Source: Streptomyces pinistramenti
Lineage (GTDB): Bacteria > Actinomycetota > Actinomycetes > Streptomycetales > Streptomycetaceae
DNA: 64,000 bases
Assembly: GCF_020564935.1 (NCBI RefSeq)
Contig: NZ_JAJCXB010000035.1
Location: 1-64,000, forward strand
Direction of reading: 5' to 3'
The notes under the pieces are model-generated. The model ran no database searches, was not told the DNA's origin, and saw only the letters and a program-made list of their open reading frames with translations. Below are positions 26,775 to 34,722 of the stretch, piece by piece. How positions within the stretch are numbered: the first letter of the stretch is position 1; every line of letters starts with the position of its first letter. A program made the position numbers and the translations under genes.

Positions 26775-26808
26775 CCGAGGGCCCGCGCCGTTCGGCACGG
26801 GCCCTCGG
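26775..26808 (-). terminator. Terminator downstream of the small FKBP gene
   Basis: CCGAGGGCCCGCGCCG, a short TT loop region and CGGCACGGGCCCTCGG form a 16-bp stem with one mismatch, 17 bases beyond the FKBP stop and before pafB. Confidence 0.8.
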
Positions 26809-26824
26809 TGGGTCGGCGGTGGTC

Positions 26825-27199
26825 TCAGACGGAGACCAGGTCGCAGACGAAGATCAGCGTCTCGCCCGGGGCGATGCGGCCGCCGCCGGCGCCGCGCTCG
26901 CCGTACGCCAGGTGCGGGGGGATGGTCAGCCGGCGGCGGCCGCCGACCTTCATGCCCTGCACGCCCTTGTCCCAGCCGGAAATGACCTGGCCGGCACCCA
27001 GCTGGAACTGCAGCGGGTTGCCGCGGTTCCAGCTCGCGTCGAATTCCTCGCCACTGCTGAAGGAGACGCCGACGTAGTGCACGGAGACGTTGTCCCCGGC
27101 CTTGGCGACCGGCCCGTCACCCTCCCACAGGTCCACGATCTCCAGATCGCTGGGAGCCGGGCCCTCGGGGAAATCGATCTCGGGCTTGTCGATGCTCAC
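26825..27199 (-). CDS. Cytoplasmic FKBP-type peptidyl-prolyl cis-trans isomerase
   Basis: The 124-residue single-domain FKBP has the full set of active-site residues: VHYVGVSFSSGEEFDASW, the FQLGAGQVISGWDKGVQGMKVG core (Val-Ile and Trp floor of the pocket), RRRLTIPPHLAYGERGAGG and LIFVCDLVSV. It catalyses proline isomerisation and would bind FK506-type macrolides. It is immediately downstream of the lipoprotein FKBP gene on the same strand. Confidence 0.95.
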   Translation of the reverse strand: MSIDKPEIDFPEGPAPSDLEIVDLWEGDGPVAKAGDNVSVHYVGVSFSSGEEFDASWNRGNPLQFQLGAGQVISGWDKGVQGMKVGGRRRLTIPPHLAYGERGAGGGRIAPGETLIFVCDLVSV

Positions 27200-27256
27200 G
27201 AATGTGCTCCTACTTACGAATCATTGCGATGACCGCAACAGTCTCGCAGACCGAGG

Positions 27257-28246
27257 TCAGACCGTGCCGACGATGTCGACCGAGAAGACCAGGGTGTTCT
27301 TGGCGAGCTCGTGCTGCGGGCTGGCACCGTAGCCCAGCTTCGGCGGAATGACGATCTCGACGCGGTCGCCGACGTGCTTGCCGACCAGCGCCTGGTCCCA
27401 GCCCTGGACGACCTGCCCGGTACCGATCTGGAACGCGGTCGCGCCACCGTGGTCCCAGGACGAGTCGAACTTCTTGCCGTCCTCCCACTTCACGCCGGTG
27501 TACTGCGCGATCAGCCCGTCGCCGGCCTTCACCTCGGGGCCCTTGCCCTTGATCAGCACCTGCTGCTTGAGGTCCTTCGGCGCCTTCTCCCCCTTGGGAA
27601 CGGTGATCGACGCGGCCTTCTCGCCGTTCGCCTTCACCGCGGGCATCCCGCTGTCCGGAGCCGCCTGGTCACCCTCGGCCTTGGCCTTCTTGTCGACCTT
27701 CTTCACGCCGGCCACGTCGACGACCCACACCAGACCGTCCTCGGGCTTGATGCCTGCCTGCGGGTTGAGGCCCGCGCCGATCAGCGCCTTGGCGGTGCCC
27801 TCGACCTCGAAGCGGCCGCCGACCTTCTGCCCGGCGGCAGCGGTCAGCACCTTCGGGGGCAGCATCTGCTGGGTCATCTGGTCGGTGACCTCGGTGACGA
27901 CCTGGGTACGCGGCGCGTCCTTCTTGGCACCGGGCTGCTTGGTCCAGCTGCTGCCGAGGTTCTGACCCTTCATCGACTGGGCCGAGTAGTCCAGGCGGAC
28001 CAGGTCACCCTTCTTCACAGTGGCGCCCTTGCCCTCGGTGAGGGTCTTGGTGACGACCTTGTCGGCCGGCTTGGCATCCTTGGACACCGAGATCTTGGGC
28101 TCGGCGCCAGCCTTGCCCTCGACCTTGACGACTGAGCCGTCGGCAGAGCCCTTGCCGTCATCGGACCCGCAGGCGGCGGTGAACAGCAGGATGGGCACGG
28201 TCAGCGCCGCAGCGGCGGCGCGACGGGTGTTCTTCGTGGGGTTCAT
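27257..28246 (-). CDS. Lipoprotein FKBP-type peptidyl-prolyl isomerase with two FKBP-like halves
   Basis: The 329-residue exported protein has a lipobox (LFTAAC, Cys26). It contains an N-terminal degenerate FKBP-like half (VKKGDLVRLDYSAQSMKG...) and a C-terminal canonical FKBP domain (AQYTGVKWEDGKKFDSSW, FQIGTGQVVQGWDQALVG, IPPKLGYGAS). It probably assists folding of secreted proteins at the outer membrane face. The ATG at 28246 gives a proper signal peptide; the longer open frame does not. Confidence 0.93.
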   Translation of the reverse strand: MNPTKNTRRAAAAALTVPILLFTAACGSDDGKGSADGSVVKVEGKAGAEPKISVSKDAKPADKVVTKTLTEGKGATVKKGDLVRLDYSAQSMKGQNLGSSWTKQPGAKKDAPRTQVVTEVTDQMTQQMLPPKVLTAAAGQKVGGRFEVEGTAKALIGAGLNPQAGIKPEDGLVWVVDVAGVKKVDKKAKAEGDQAAPDSGMPAVKANGEKAASITVPKGEKAPKDLKQQVLIKGKGPEVKAGDGLIAQYTGVKWEDGKKFDSSWDHGGATAFQIGTGQVVQGWDQALVGKHVGDRVEIVIPPKLGYGASPQHELAKNTLVFSVDIVGTV

Positions 28247-28335
28247 CAGTCCAACTCGGGCTCGTGGGTGGGTGGCCAATGCCCGCCACTCTACGACCCT
28301 GTGCCCCCATACGTTTCCCGGCGCAACACAGCAAT

Positions 28336-28363
28336 GTGCCGGGAGCACTTACACTCCCGGCAC
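28336..28363 (-). terminator. Terminator after pafA
   Basis: GTGCCGGGAG and CTCCCGGCAC form a perfect 10-bp stem with an 8-base loop, 19 bases beyond the pafA stop. Confidence 0.75.
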
Positions 28364-28381
28364 ACCCTGCTGCGGCCCGCG

Positions 28382-29743
28382 TCACATACCGGCGATCAAC
28401 TTCTCCACCCTGTCGTCCACCGAACGGAACGGGTCCTTGCACAGCACCGTCCGCTGCGCCTGATCGTTCAGCTTGAGGTGCACCCAGTCGACCGTGAAAT
28501 CACGCCGCTGTTCCTGGGCCCTGCGGATGAAGTCGCCGCGCAACCTGGCGCGAGTGGTTTGCGGCGGCACCGACTTGCCCTCGAAGATCTTCAAGTCGTT
28601 GCAGATCCGCGCCGCTTGTCCCTTCCGCTCCAGAAGGTAATAGAGCCCCCTGCGGCGGTGGATGTCGTGATACGCGAGGTCTATCTGCGCCACTCGCGGG
28701 TGGGACATCGTGATGTTGTTCTTTGTGCGGTATCGCTCGATGAGTTGATGTTTCATCACCCAGTCGATCTCGGTGGAGATACGGTCGAGCTCCTGATCCC
28801 GGATTGCTTCGAGGGTGCGCCCCCACAACTCCAGGACGCGTTCGACGGTGCCCGTACGGATTCCGCGGCGCTCGCAGAAATCCACCGCCTTTTCGTAGTA
28901 CTCCTGCTGGACTTCGAGCGCCGACGCCTCGCGCCCGCTGGCCAGCCGCACCTTGCGCTGCCCGGTGATGTCATGGCTGACTTCACGGATCGCCCGGATC
29001 GGGTTCTCCAGCGTCAGATCGCGCATGACGGTGCCCGCCTCGATCATGCGCAGGACGAGATCGGTCGCCCCGACCTTCAGCAGCATGGTCGTCTCGGACA
29101 TGTTCGAATCGCCGACGATCACATGCAGCCGGCGATAGCGCTCGGCGTCGGCGTGCGGTTCGTCCCGGGTATTGATGATCGGCCGCGAACGGGTCGTCGC
29201 GGACGACACCCCCTCCCAGATGTGCTCGGCACGCTGGCTGACGCAGTAGACGGCGCCGCGCGGGGTCTGCAGCACCTTGCCCGCGCCGCACAGCAGCTGA
29301 CGGGTGACGAGGAAGGGAATGAGGATGTCCGCGAGCCGGGAGAACTCCCCGTGGCGGGCGACGAGATAGTTCTCGTGGCAGCCGTAGGAGTTGCCCGCCG
29401 AATCGGTGTTGTTCTTGAAGAGATAGACGTCGCCCGCGATTCCCTCCTCGTGCAGGCGGCGTTCGGCGTCGACGAGAAGGCCTTCGAGAATGCGCTCGCC
29501 GGCCTTGTCGTGGGTGACCAGCTCGGTCACGTTGTCGCACTCGGGAGTTGCATATTCCGGGTGCGAACCCACGTCCAAGTACAGGCGGGCGCCGTTCCGC
29601 AGGAAGACATTGCTGCTGCGGCCCCATGACACGACACGGCGGAAGAGGTACCGCGCCACTTCGTCAGGCGACAGTCGGCGCTGTCCCCTGAACGTGCACG
29701 TGACGCCGTACTCGTTCTCCAGCCCGAAAATGCGGCGGTCCAT
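28382..29743 (-). CDS. pafA: Pup--protein ligase PafA
   Basis: The 453-residue ligase of the carboxylate-amine/glutamine synthetase-like group joins the C-terminal Glu of Pup to substrate lysines with ATP. It begins RRIFGLENEYGVTCTFRG (nucleotide-binding Glu), with RRVVSWGRSSNVFLRNGARLYLDVGSHPEYATPEC typical of PafA rather than Dop, NNTDSAGNSYGCHENYLV, and RRLHVIVGDSNMSE. It starts nine bases after the MFS gene stop and has no visible ribosome-binding site of its own, so translation may depend on the upstream gene. It is about 5 kb away from pup and dop. Confidence 0.95.
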   Translation of the reverse strand: MDRRIFGLENEYGVTCTFRGQRRLSPDEVARYLFRRVVSWGRSSNVFLRNGARLYLDVGSHPEYATPECDNVTELVTHDKAGERILEGLLVDAERRLHEEGIAGDVYLFKNNTDSAGNSYGCHENYLVARHGEFSRLADILIPFLVTRQLLCGAGKVLQTPRGAVYCVSQRAEHIWEGVSSATTRSRPIINTRDEPHADAERYRRLHVIVGDSNMSETTMLLKVGATDLVLRMIEAGTVMRDLTLENPIRAIREVSHDITGQRKVRLASGREASALEVQQEYYEKAVDFCERRGIRTGTVERVLELWGRTLEAIRDQELDRISTEIDWVMKHQLIERYRTKNNITMSHPRVAQIDLAYHDIHRRRGLYYLLERKGQAARICNDLKIFEGKSVPPQTTRARLRGDFIRRAQEQRRDFTVDWVHLKLNDQAQRTVLCKDPFRSVDDRVEKLIAGM

Positions 29744-29752
29744 GACTGAACA

Positions 29753-31012
29753 TTACGCCTGATGGCGTGCTCTGAAACCGGGTTCGACAGCCCCGTTTCG
29801 ATCATTTTCCGCCGGGGCCGCAACAACCGTCCGCTCCACGGGATCCCCAAGAAATCGCTTCATCGACAAAAGCACCAGCAGCGCGGCGATTCCGCCGGCC
29901 CCCGCCACCGCAAATCCCGCCGCCGCACCGCCGTGCTCCACCGCGGGCCCCACCACCGACGCGCCGACCGCCGAACCGACGCCGAACGTCGTCACCAGCC
30001 ACGAGAACGCCTCCGTGACCGTGCCGTGCGGAGCATGCCGGTCCACGACCACGAACGCACACGCCAGCGCCGGCGCCAGGAACACACCGGCGACACCGGT
30101 CAGCGCCGTCATCCCCACCACACCAGGGGCGAGAACGAGGGGCAGATACCCCAGCGCCAGAAAGGCGACGAGCAGCCGCAGCCGCCCCTCTGGACTCCCC
30201 GGCCACTCCCGGGCTCCGTAGACGACGCCGCCCAGCAGCGCGCCGACACCCAGCGCGGAGAGCAAAAAGCTGGAAACCATGCCGTCGCCGTGCCCGTCCG
30301 CGTACGCCACGGCGGCCACGGCGATGGAGCCGAGTGCCAGCCCGACGAAGAAGAACGAGCCGATCAGCACCAGAATGCCCGGCGACCGCAGCGCGCCCAG
30401 CCAGTGCGCCTCGCGCGGACCGCTGCGCCACTGCCGCGACGGCGGGGAGACGACGACGGAGAGTGCGCCCAGCACGCCGAGGGCGTTGATGACCAGCAGC
30501 GCGACCTGCTCCGACCAGGCCGCGACGCACAGCGTCACCAGCAACGGCCCCACCGCGAACATGACTTCCTGCGCCACCGCGTCCAACGCGTACGCGGCGT
30601 GCACCCGCTCGGGACGCTTGAGCACCCCGGGCCACAGGGCCCGCAGACCGCCCTCCAGAGGCGGCGTGAAGAGCCCCGCAATCGCCGCGGCGGCGTAGGC
30701 GAGAGGCAGCGGATCAAGCCCCACGACGGCGAGCAGCACCATCCCCAGAGCGGATACCACCGCGGCGGGCAGCATGACGCGGGGCTGGCCGTACACGTCG
30801 ACGGCCCGGCCGAGCAGCGGCTGGCCGATCGCGGTGCACACGCCGTAGACCGCGGAAAGCGCACCGGCCAGGGCGTAACTGCCGCCCTCGGAACGGACGA
30901 AGAGCACCACCGCCAGGGCGGCCGTGGCGTTCGGCAACCGGCCTATCAGAGTTCCGGTCAGCAGCCGGACGGCGTGCCGGGTCCTGAGCAGCTCCGCATA
31001 TCCCGCAGCCAT
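29753..31012 (-). CDS. MFS transporter
   Basis: The 419-residue protein has about 12 membrane segments, with the loop RAVDVYGQPRVML after helix 2 in place of the usual MFS motif A. It fits the drug/sugar efflux-type MFS group common in actinomycetes; substrate unknown. It is divergent from a LacI-family regulator across a perfect palindrome, so control by that regulator is likely, and pafA follows nine bases downstream. Confidence 0.88.
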   Translation of the reverse strand: MAAGYAELLRTRHAVRLLTGTLIGRLPNATAALAVVLFVRSEGGSYALAGALSAVYGVCTAIGQPLLGRAVDVYGQPRVMLPAAVVSALGMVLLAVVGLDPLPLAYAAAAIAGLFTPPLEGGLRALWPGVLKRPERVHAAYALDAVAQEVMFAVGPLLVTLCVAAWSEQVALLVINALGVLGALSVVVSPPSRQWRSGPREAHWLGALRSPGILVLIGSFFFVGLALGSIAVAAVAYADGHGDGMVSSFLLSALGVGALLGGVVYGAREWPGSPEGRLRLLVAFLALGYLPLVLAPGVVGMTALTGVAGVFLAPALACAFVVVDRHAPHGTVTEAFSWLVTTFGVGSAVGASVVGPAVEHGGAAAGFAVAGAGGIAALLVLLSMKRFLGDPVERTVVAAPAENDRNGAVEPGFRARHQA

Positions 31013-31047
31013 CCCGGCCCCTTTCCGTCCGGTACAGCGGACCGGAC

Positions 31048-31082
31048 ATGATACGTATAACGTGAGGCGTTATACGTATCAT
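31048..31082. promoter_or_regulatory. Perfect 15-bp inverted repeat operator between MFS and LacI-type regulator
   Basis: ATGATACGTATAACG and CGTTATACGTATCAT are perfect complements around a 5-base centre (TGAGG). Each arm contains the self-palindromic octamer ATACGTAT, and the two octamers are 21 bases apart, two turns of the helix. It is AT-rich in very GC-rich DNA, lies 36 bases from the MFS start and 54 from the regulator start. Likely binding site of the adjacent LacI-family protein. Confidence 0.85.
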
Positions 31083-31135
31083 GGCGCCATCCGGCGGTCC
31101 AGCCCGCCCGGCCGATCACCAGGAGGCAGACACCG

Positions 31136-32188
31136 GTGAGCAGCAACGACACGTCGGCTACGGACCGCGGCGCGCAGCCGTCTGCCGCCCCCCGCGTCAC
31201 GAGCCGGGACGTGGCACGGGCCGCCGGGGTCTCCCAGGCCGCCGTCTCCCTCGTGCTCGGCGAGAAGTGGCGCGGCCGGGTCTCTCCGGCCAAGGCCGAG
31301 TCCGTCCGGGCCGCCGCCCTCGAACTCGGATACCGCCCCAATCTCGCGGCCCGCAGCCTGCGCATGGGCCGCACCCGCACCGCACTCCTCGTCGTCCCCG
31401 CGCTCACCACGGAATTCTTCGCGCTGGTCCACTCCGGTGCGTCCCGGGCCGCCGCGGACCGCGGCTTCGGCGTGGTCCTCTACCCCTCCCCCGAAGGCAT
31501 CGGCCCGGCCCCCGACCCGTTCGGCTCGGCCCGCGCCACCCTCGACGGCGTGATCGCCTCGTCCATGGCGGTCGACGCGCTCGCCGCACTCCGCGGCACC
31601 GGGCTCCCGCTCGTCATGCTGGACAACGACCCGCAGGACGACCGGGCCGCCGCCACCGTCAACCTCGACATCGCCGACGGCATCCGCCAGGTGGCCGACC
31701 ATCTCCTCGCGCTCGGCCACCGCCGGATCGGCCATCTCGCGGCCGACATCGACTCCTGGACCTTCGCGCTGCGCGCCCGCACCCTCGACCGGGCCATCGG
31801 CGGGATTCCCGGCGCCGAGCTGCGCAGGGTGCCGGCCGCACTCGGCGTCACGGCGGGCCTGAACGCCGCGCACACCGCACTGACCGGTCCCGGGCCCCGC
31901 CCGACGGCGCTGGTCTGTGACGACGACATCGTGGCCGCCGGCGCCTGCAAGGCCGTGCGGCGGCTGGGTCTACGGGTGCCGGAGGACGTCTCGGTCACCG
32001 GCTTCGACGATCTGGCGCTGGCCGTGGCGGTCGAACCTGAGCTGACGACCGTACGACTGCCGGCCGAGGACTTCGGCGCGGCCGGCATGCGCGCCCTGAT
32101 GACGGCGCTCGACGGCCGCCCCGCCCCGGCCCGCACCCTGCCGGTCGAGCTGGTCACCCGCGGCTCCACGGGCCCGGCGCCCGCTTGA
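31136..32188 (+). CDS. LacI-family transcriptional regulator
   Basis: The 350-residue protein has an N-terminal LacI helix-turn-helix and hinge helix (TSRDVARAAGVSQAAVSLVLGE; RPNLAARSLR, 20-78) and a periplasmic-binding-protein-like effector domain (LLVVPALTTEFFALVHSG to RPTALVCDDDIVAAGA and VSVTGFDDLALA). GTG 31136 gives a usual-length protein. It is divergent from the MFS gene; the palindrome in between is the probable shared operator. Effector unknown; the MFS substrate is the natural candidate. Confidence 0.9.
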   Translation: MSSNDTSATDRGAQPSAAPRVTSRDVARAAGVSQAAVSLVLGEKWRGRVSPAKAESVRAAALELGYRPNLAARSLRMGRTRTALLVVPALTTEFFALVHSGASRAAADRGFGVVLYPSPEGIGPAPDPFGSARATLDGVIASSMAVDALAALRGTGLPLVMLDNDPQDDRAAATVNLDIADGIRQVADHLLALGHRRIGHLAADIDSWTFALRARTLDRAIGGIPGAELRRVPAALGVTAGLNAAHTALTGPGPRPTALVCDDDIVAAGACKAVRRLGLRVPEDVSVTGFDDLALAVAVEPELTTVRLPAEDFGAAGMRALMTALDGRPAPARTLPVELVTRGSTGPAPA

Positions 32189-32226
32189 CGCGTACAGCAT
32201 CCGGCCTCCGGAACCGCTCGCACACC

Positions 32227-32264
32227 ACAGCGCGCCCCGGCGGTAACCCACCGGGACGCGCTGT
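32227..32264. terminator. Bidirectional terminator between lacI-type gene and prcA
   Basis: ACAGCGCGCCCCGG and CCGGGACGCGCTGT form a 14-bp stem with one mismatch between two convergent genes. Confidence 0.75.
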
Positions 32265-32285
32265 CCGGACGCCGTACGGCGCCGT

Positions 32286-33131
32286 TTACTCCTTGGAACC
32301 CTTCTCCGGGCCCTTCGAACCCTTCGCATCCTTCTCGCCGGACGCGTCGTCGCCCTCCGGGGACGTGTCCGTGTCGGCGGAGCCCGGCGCGTCGTCCCCG
32401 TCCACGGCCGGCTCGGCGCCGGACGCCGAGTCGTGCTCGTCCAGCAGCCGGGAGAGCTGGCGGCCCAGGATCCGCTTGAACTTCCGCTGCTGCGGCCGCG
32501 TACGGTCCAGCGTCGCGACCTCCAACTGCTCGGCGGTCAGGGTGCGCTCGCCACCGTTGTTGTCCCGCGACAGCGAGTCCACGGCCAGCTTCAGCGCCTC
32601 GCCCAGCGTCATGCCGTCGCGGTGCCGCTGGTCGAGGTAGCTGCTGATCTGGTCGGCGTTGCCGCCCACCGCGACCGAGCCGTGCTCGTCCACGATCGAG
32701 CCGTCGTGCGGAAGCCGGTAGATCTGGTCGTCCTCGGCGGCGCTGCCCACCTCGGCGACGATCAGCTCGACCTCGTACGGCTTCTCGGCGGCGCTGGAGA
32801 AGATCGTGCCGAGCGTCTGTGCGTAGACGTTCGCGAGGCCGCGTGCGGTGACGTCCTCGCGGTGGTAGGTGTAGCCGCGCAGATCGGCGTAGCGCACGCC
32901 GCCGATCCGCAGATTCTCGAATTCGTTGTACTTGCCGACCGCTGCGAAAGCGATGCGGTCATAGATCTCGCTGACCTTGTGCAGGGCCCGGGAGGGATTC
33001 TCGGCGACGAATACCACGCCGTCGGTGTACTGCAGCACCACGACACTGCGGCCGCGCGCGATGCCCTTGCGGGCGTATTCGGCACGATCGGCCATGGCCT
33101 GCTGGGGTGAGACATAGAACGGCGTCGACAC
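32286..33131 (-). CDS. prcA: 20S proteasome alpha subunit PrcA
   Basis: The 281-residue alpha-type subunit forms the outer rings of the 20S core. The N-terminus MSTPFYVSPQQAMADRAEYARKGIARG is the gate and H0 helix; the Ntn-hydrolase fold follows but without a catalytic Thr. The last 50 residues are an acidic, low-complexity tail rich in Asp, Gly, Ser and Lys (DEHDSASGAEP... to KGSKE). It begins 66 bases after the prcB stop and is the last gene of the proteasome run. Confidence 0.96.
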   Translation of the reverse strand: MSTPFYVSPQQAMADRAEYARKGIARGRSVVVLQYTDGVVFVAENPSRALHKVSEIYDRIAFAAVGKYNEFENLRIGGVRYADLRGYTYHREDVTARGLANVYAQTLGTIFSSAAEKPYEVELIVAEVGSAAEDDQIYRLPHDGSIVDEHGSVAVGGNADQISSYLDQRHRDGMTLGEALKLAVDSLSRDNNGGERTLTAEQLEVATLDRTRPQQRKFKRILGRQLSRLLDEHDSASGAEPAVDGDDAPGSADTDTSPEGDDASGEKDAKGSKGPEKGSKE

Positions 33132-33197
33132 CGGTTATCCGTCCCTTTCTGTCAATGGCTCTCTCACTGGCACGCGCATTCCGGACCGCCCGTCCCG

Positions 33198-34043
33198 TCA
33201 GAGCACCGCGGCGCGCGGGCCGTCGGGCTGTTCGAGGCGGCGCTCGTGAATGGCATGGGCGATTTCCGAGACATCGGCGTCGGTGAACCTCTTGAAGCCG
33301 TCTTCGGTGATCACCGTGACGATCGGGTAGATCCGCCGGGCCAGGTCGGGCCCGCCGGTCGCCGAATCGTCGTCAGCTGCGTCGTAGAGCGCCTGAACGA
33401 CGGCCGTGGCGGCCTGATGCTCCGTGAAGTCGTCGCGGTACAGCTTCTTGAGGGCGCCGCGGGCGAAGACGGAACCGGATCCCGTCGACGCGAAGCCGTG
33501 CTCCTCGGACCGCCCACCGGTCACGTCGTAGGAGAAGATGCGGCCCTTCTCCCGGTCGACGTCCCAGCCGGCGAACAGCGGCACGACGGCGAGGCCCTGC
33601 ATGGCCATCCCGAGATTGCCCCGGATCATCGTGGAGAGGCGGTTTGCCTTGCCCTCCAGGGACAGCTGGGCGCCTTCCACCTTCTCGAAGTGCTCCAGCT
33701 CCAGCTGGAACAGCTTGACCATCTCGACGGCCAGACCGGCCGTACCGGCGATGCCGACAGCGGAGTATTCGTCGGCCGGGAAGACCTTCTGGATGTCGCG
33801 CTGGGCGATGACGTTGCCCATCGTCGCCCTGCGGTCACCGGCGAGCACCACGCCGCCGGGGAACGCCGCCGCCACGATGGTCGTGCCGTGCGGTGCCTCG
33901 ATGGCGCCCTGGACGGGCGGCAACGGGCGGTTGCCCGGCAGCAGGTCGGGAGAGTGCTCGCCGAGGAAGTCCATGAACGACGAGGATCCAGGCGTCAGGA
34001 AGGCAGCTGGTAGACGCCCGGTGCTACGGGTGTTGGCTTCCAC
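33198..34043 (-). CDS. prcB: 20S proteasome beta subunit PrcB
   Basis: The 281-residue precursor of the catalytic subunit has a 53-residue propeptide cleaved at HG/TTIVAAAF to expose Thr54 as nucleophile. Supporting residues are GDRRATMGNVIA (Asp17- and Lys33-equivalent region) and FARGALKKLY. The start is GTG 34043 with AAGGAA upstream; the longer open frame would run into the degraded endonuclease gene. It assembles with PrcA into the barrel-shaped protease fed by the ARC ATPase. Confidence 0.96.
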   Translation of the reverse strand: MEANTRSTGRLPAAFLTPGSSSFMDFLGEHSPDLLPGNRPLPPVQGAIEAPHGTTIVAAAFPGGVVLAGDRRATMGNVIAQRDIQKVFPADEYSAVGIAGTAGLAVEMVKLFQLELEHFEKVEGAQLSLEGKANRLSTMIRGNLGMAMQGLAVVPLFAGWDVDREKGRIFSYDVTGGRSEEHGFASTGSGSVFARGALKKLYRDDFTEHQAATAVVQALYDAADDDSATGGPDLARRIYPIVTVITEDGFKRFTDADVSEIAHAIHERRLEQPDGPRAAVL

Positions 34044-34329
34044 ACGTTTCCTTCCGGATACTCGGCCGACCCCCTCCGGGCGGCCCGCCGATGCTTGAAT
34101 TGTCCCAGGCTGCGGTGCAGCTGAAGCACTGTACGACCCGGACCCTACCCGTCCTGCGGCCGTGATCCACATGAGTTCCAGAACCGGGCTGCACCGGCCT
34201 CACCGGCCGTGGGGAGCGGGCGGCCTGACATGCCGCCGGCTCCGCACGGCCACGCGGGAAAGGTCTCCGGCACTCCGGGCCGGGCCGACGGCGCTCCGCA
34301 GAACACCACCGGCACCGCGCCCGGTCCAC
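34044..34329 (-). pseudogene. Decayed endonuclease VII-like gene between pup and prcB
   Basis: A minus-strand frame contains GTHVDHGRRTGRVRVVQCFSCTAA, which resembles the HNH signature of recombination endonuclease VII proteins (VDHDH-TGRVRG-LCFNCN-ALG). The second histidine of DHDH and the GVL step are changed, and after CTAA the homology jumps to the next frame, which reads LGQFKHRRAARRGSAEY, as if one C had been lost near 34116. Intact endonuclease VII-like genes occur at this spot in other streptomycetes, as I recall. The 5' part (CRWCSAERRRPG) keeps one zinc-like cysteine pair. Probably nonfunctional. Confidence 0.55.
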
Positions 34330-34336
34330 GGTCCGG

Positions 34337-34555
34337 TTACTCTCCGCCCTTCTGAACGAAGCTCCGCACGAAGTCCTCGGCGTTCTCTTCGAGCACGTCG
34401 TCGATCTCGTCCAGCACCGAATCGACGTCGTCCGACAGCTTTTCCTGGCGTTCCTTGAGGTCTTCGGAAGCCTCCGCCTCCTGCGTCTGCTCCTCGACCT
34501 CTTCGGTGGAACGCGTGGCCTTCTGCTGCCCGCCGCCGCTGTCCTTGGTCGCCAT
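34337..34555 (-). CDS. pup: Prokaryotic ubiquitin-like protein Pup
   Basis: The 72-residue, highly acidic, largely disordered tag ends VRSFVQKGGE. It contains the central helical region (LKERQEKLSDDVDSVLDEIDDVLEENAEDF) that docks on the ARC coiled coil. Because the encoded C-terminal residue is Glu, it can be ligated by PafA without prior deamidation. ATG 34555 with a GGGAAAT upstream region. It lies downstream of dop and upstream of the endonuclease remnant and prcB. Confidence 0.96.
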   Translation of the reverse strand: MATKDSGGGQQKATRSTEEVEEQTQEAEASEDLKERQEKLSDDVDSVLDEIDDVLEENAEDFVRSFVQKGGE

Positions 34556-34722
34556 TTCCCTCACCCCGCTCGGTTCGCCCCGCTCGATGTGACTTTCAAG
34601 ATCCGACCCTACAAGCTGGCTCTGACATCGGCCCTGCACTTGTTGCAACGCCCGGGAGTCACCTCGATGATTCCCGCCCCGCGACCTTTTCAGCCGTGGA
34701 TCAGCCGCGAATCCGTGCCCGT

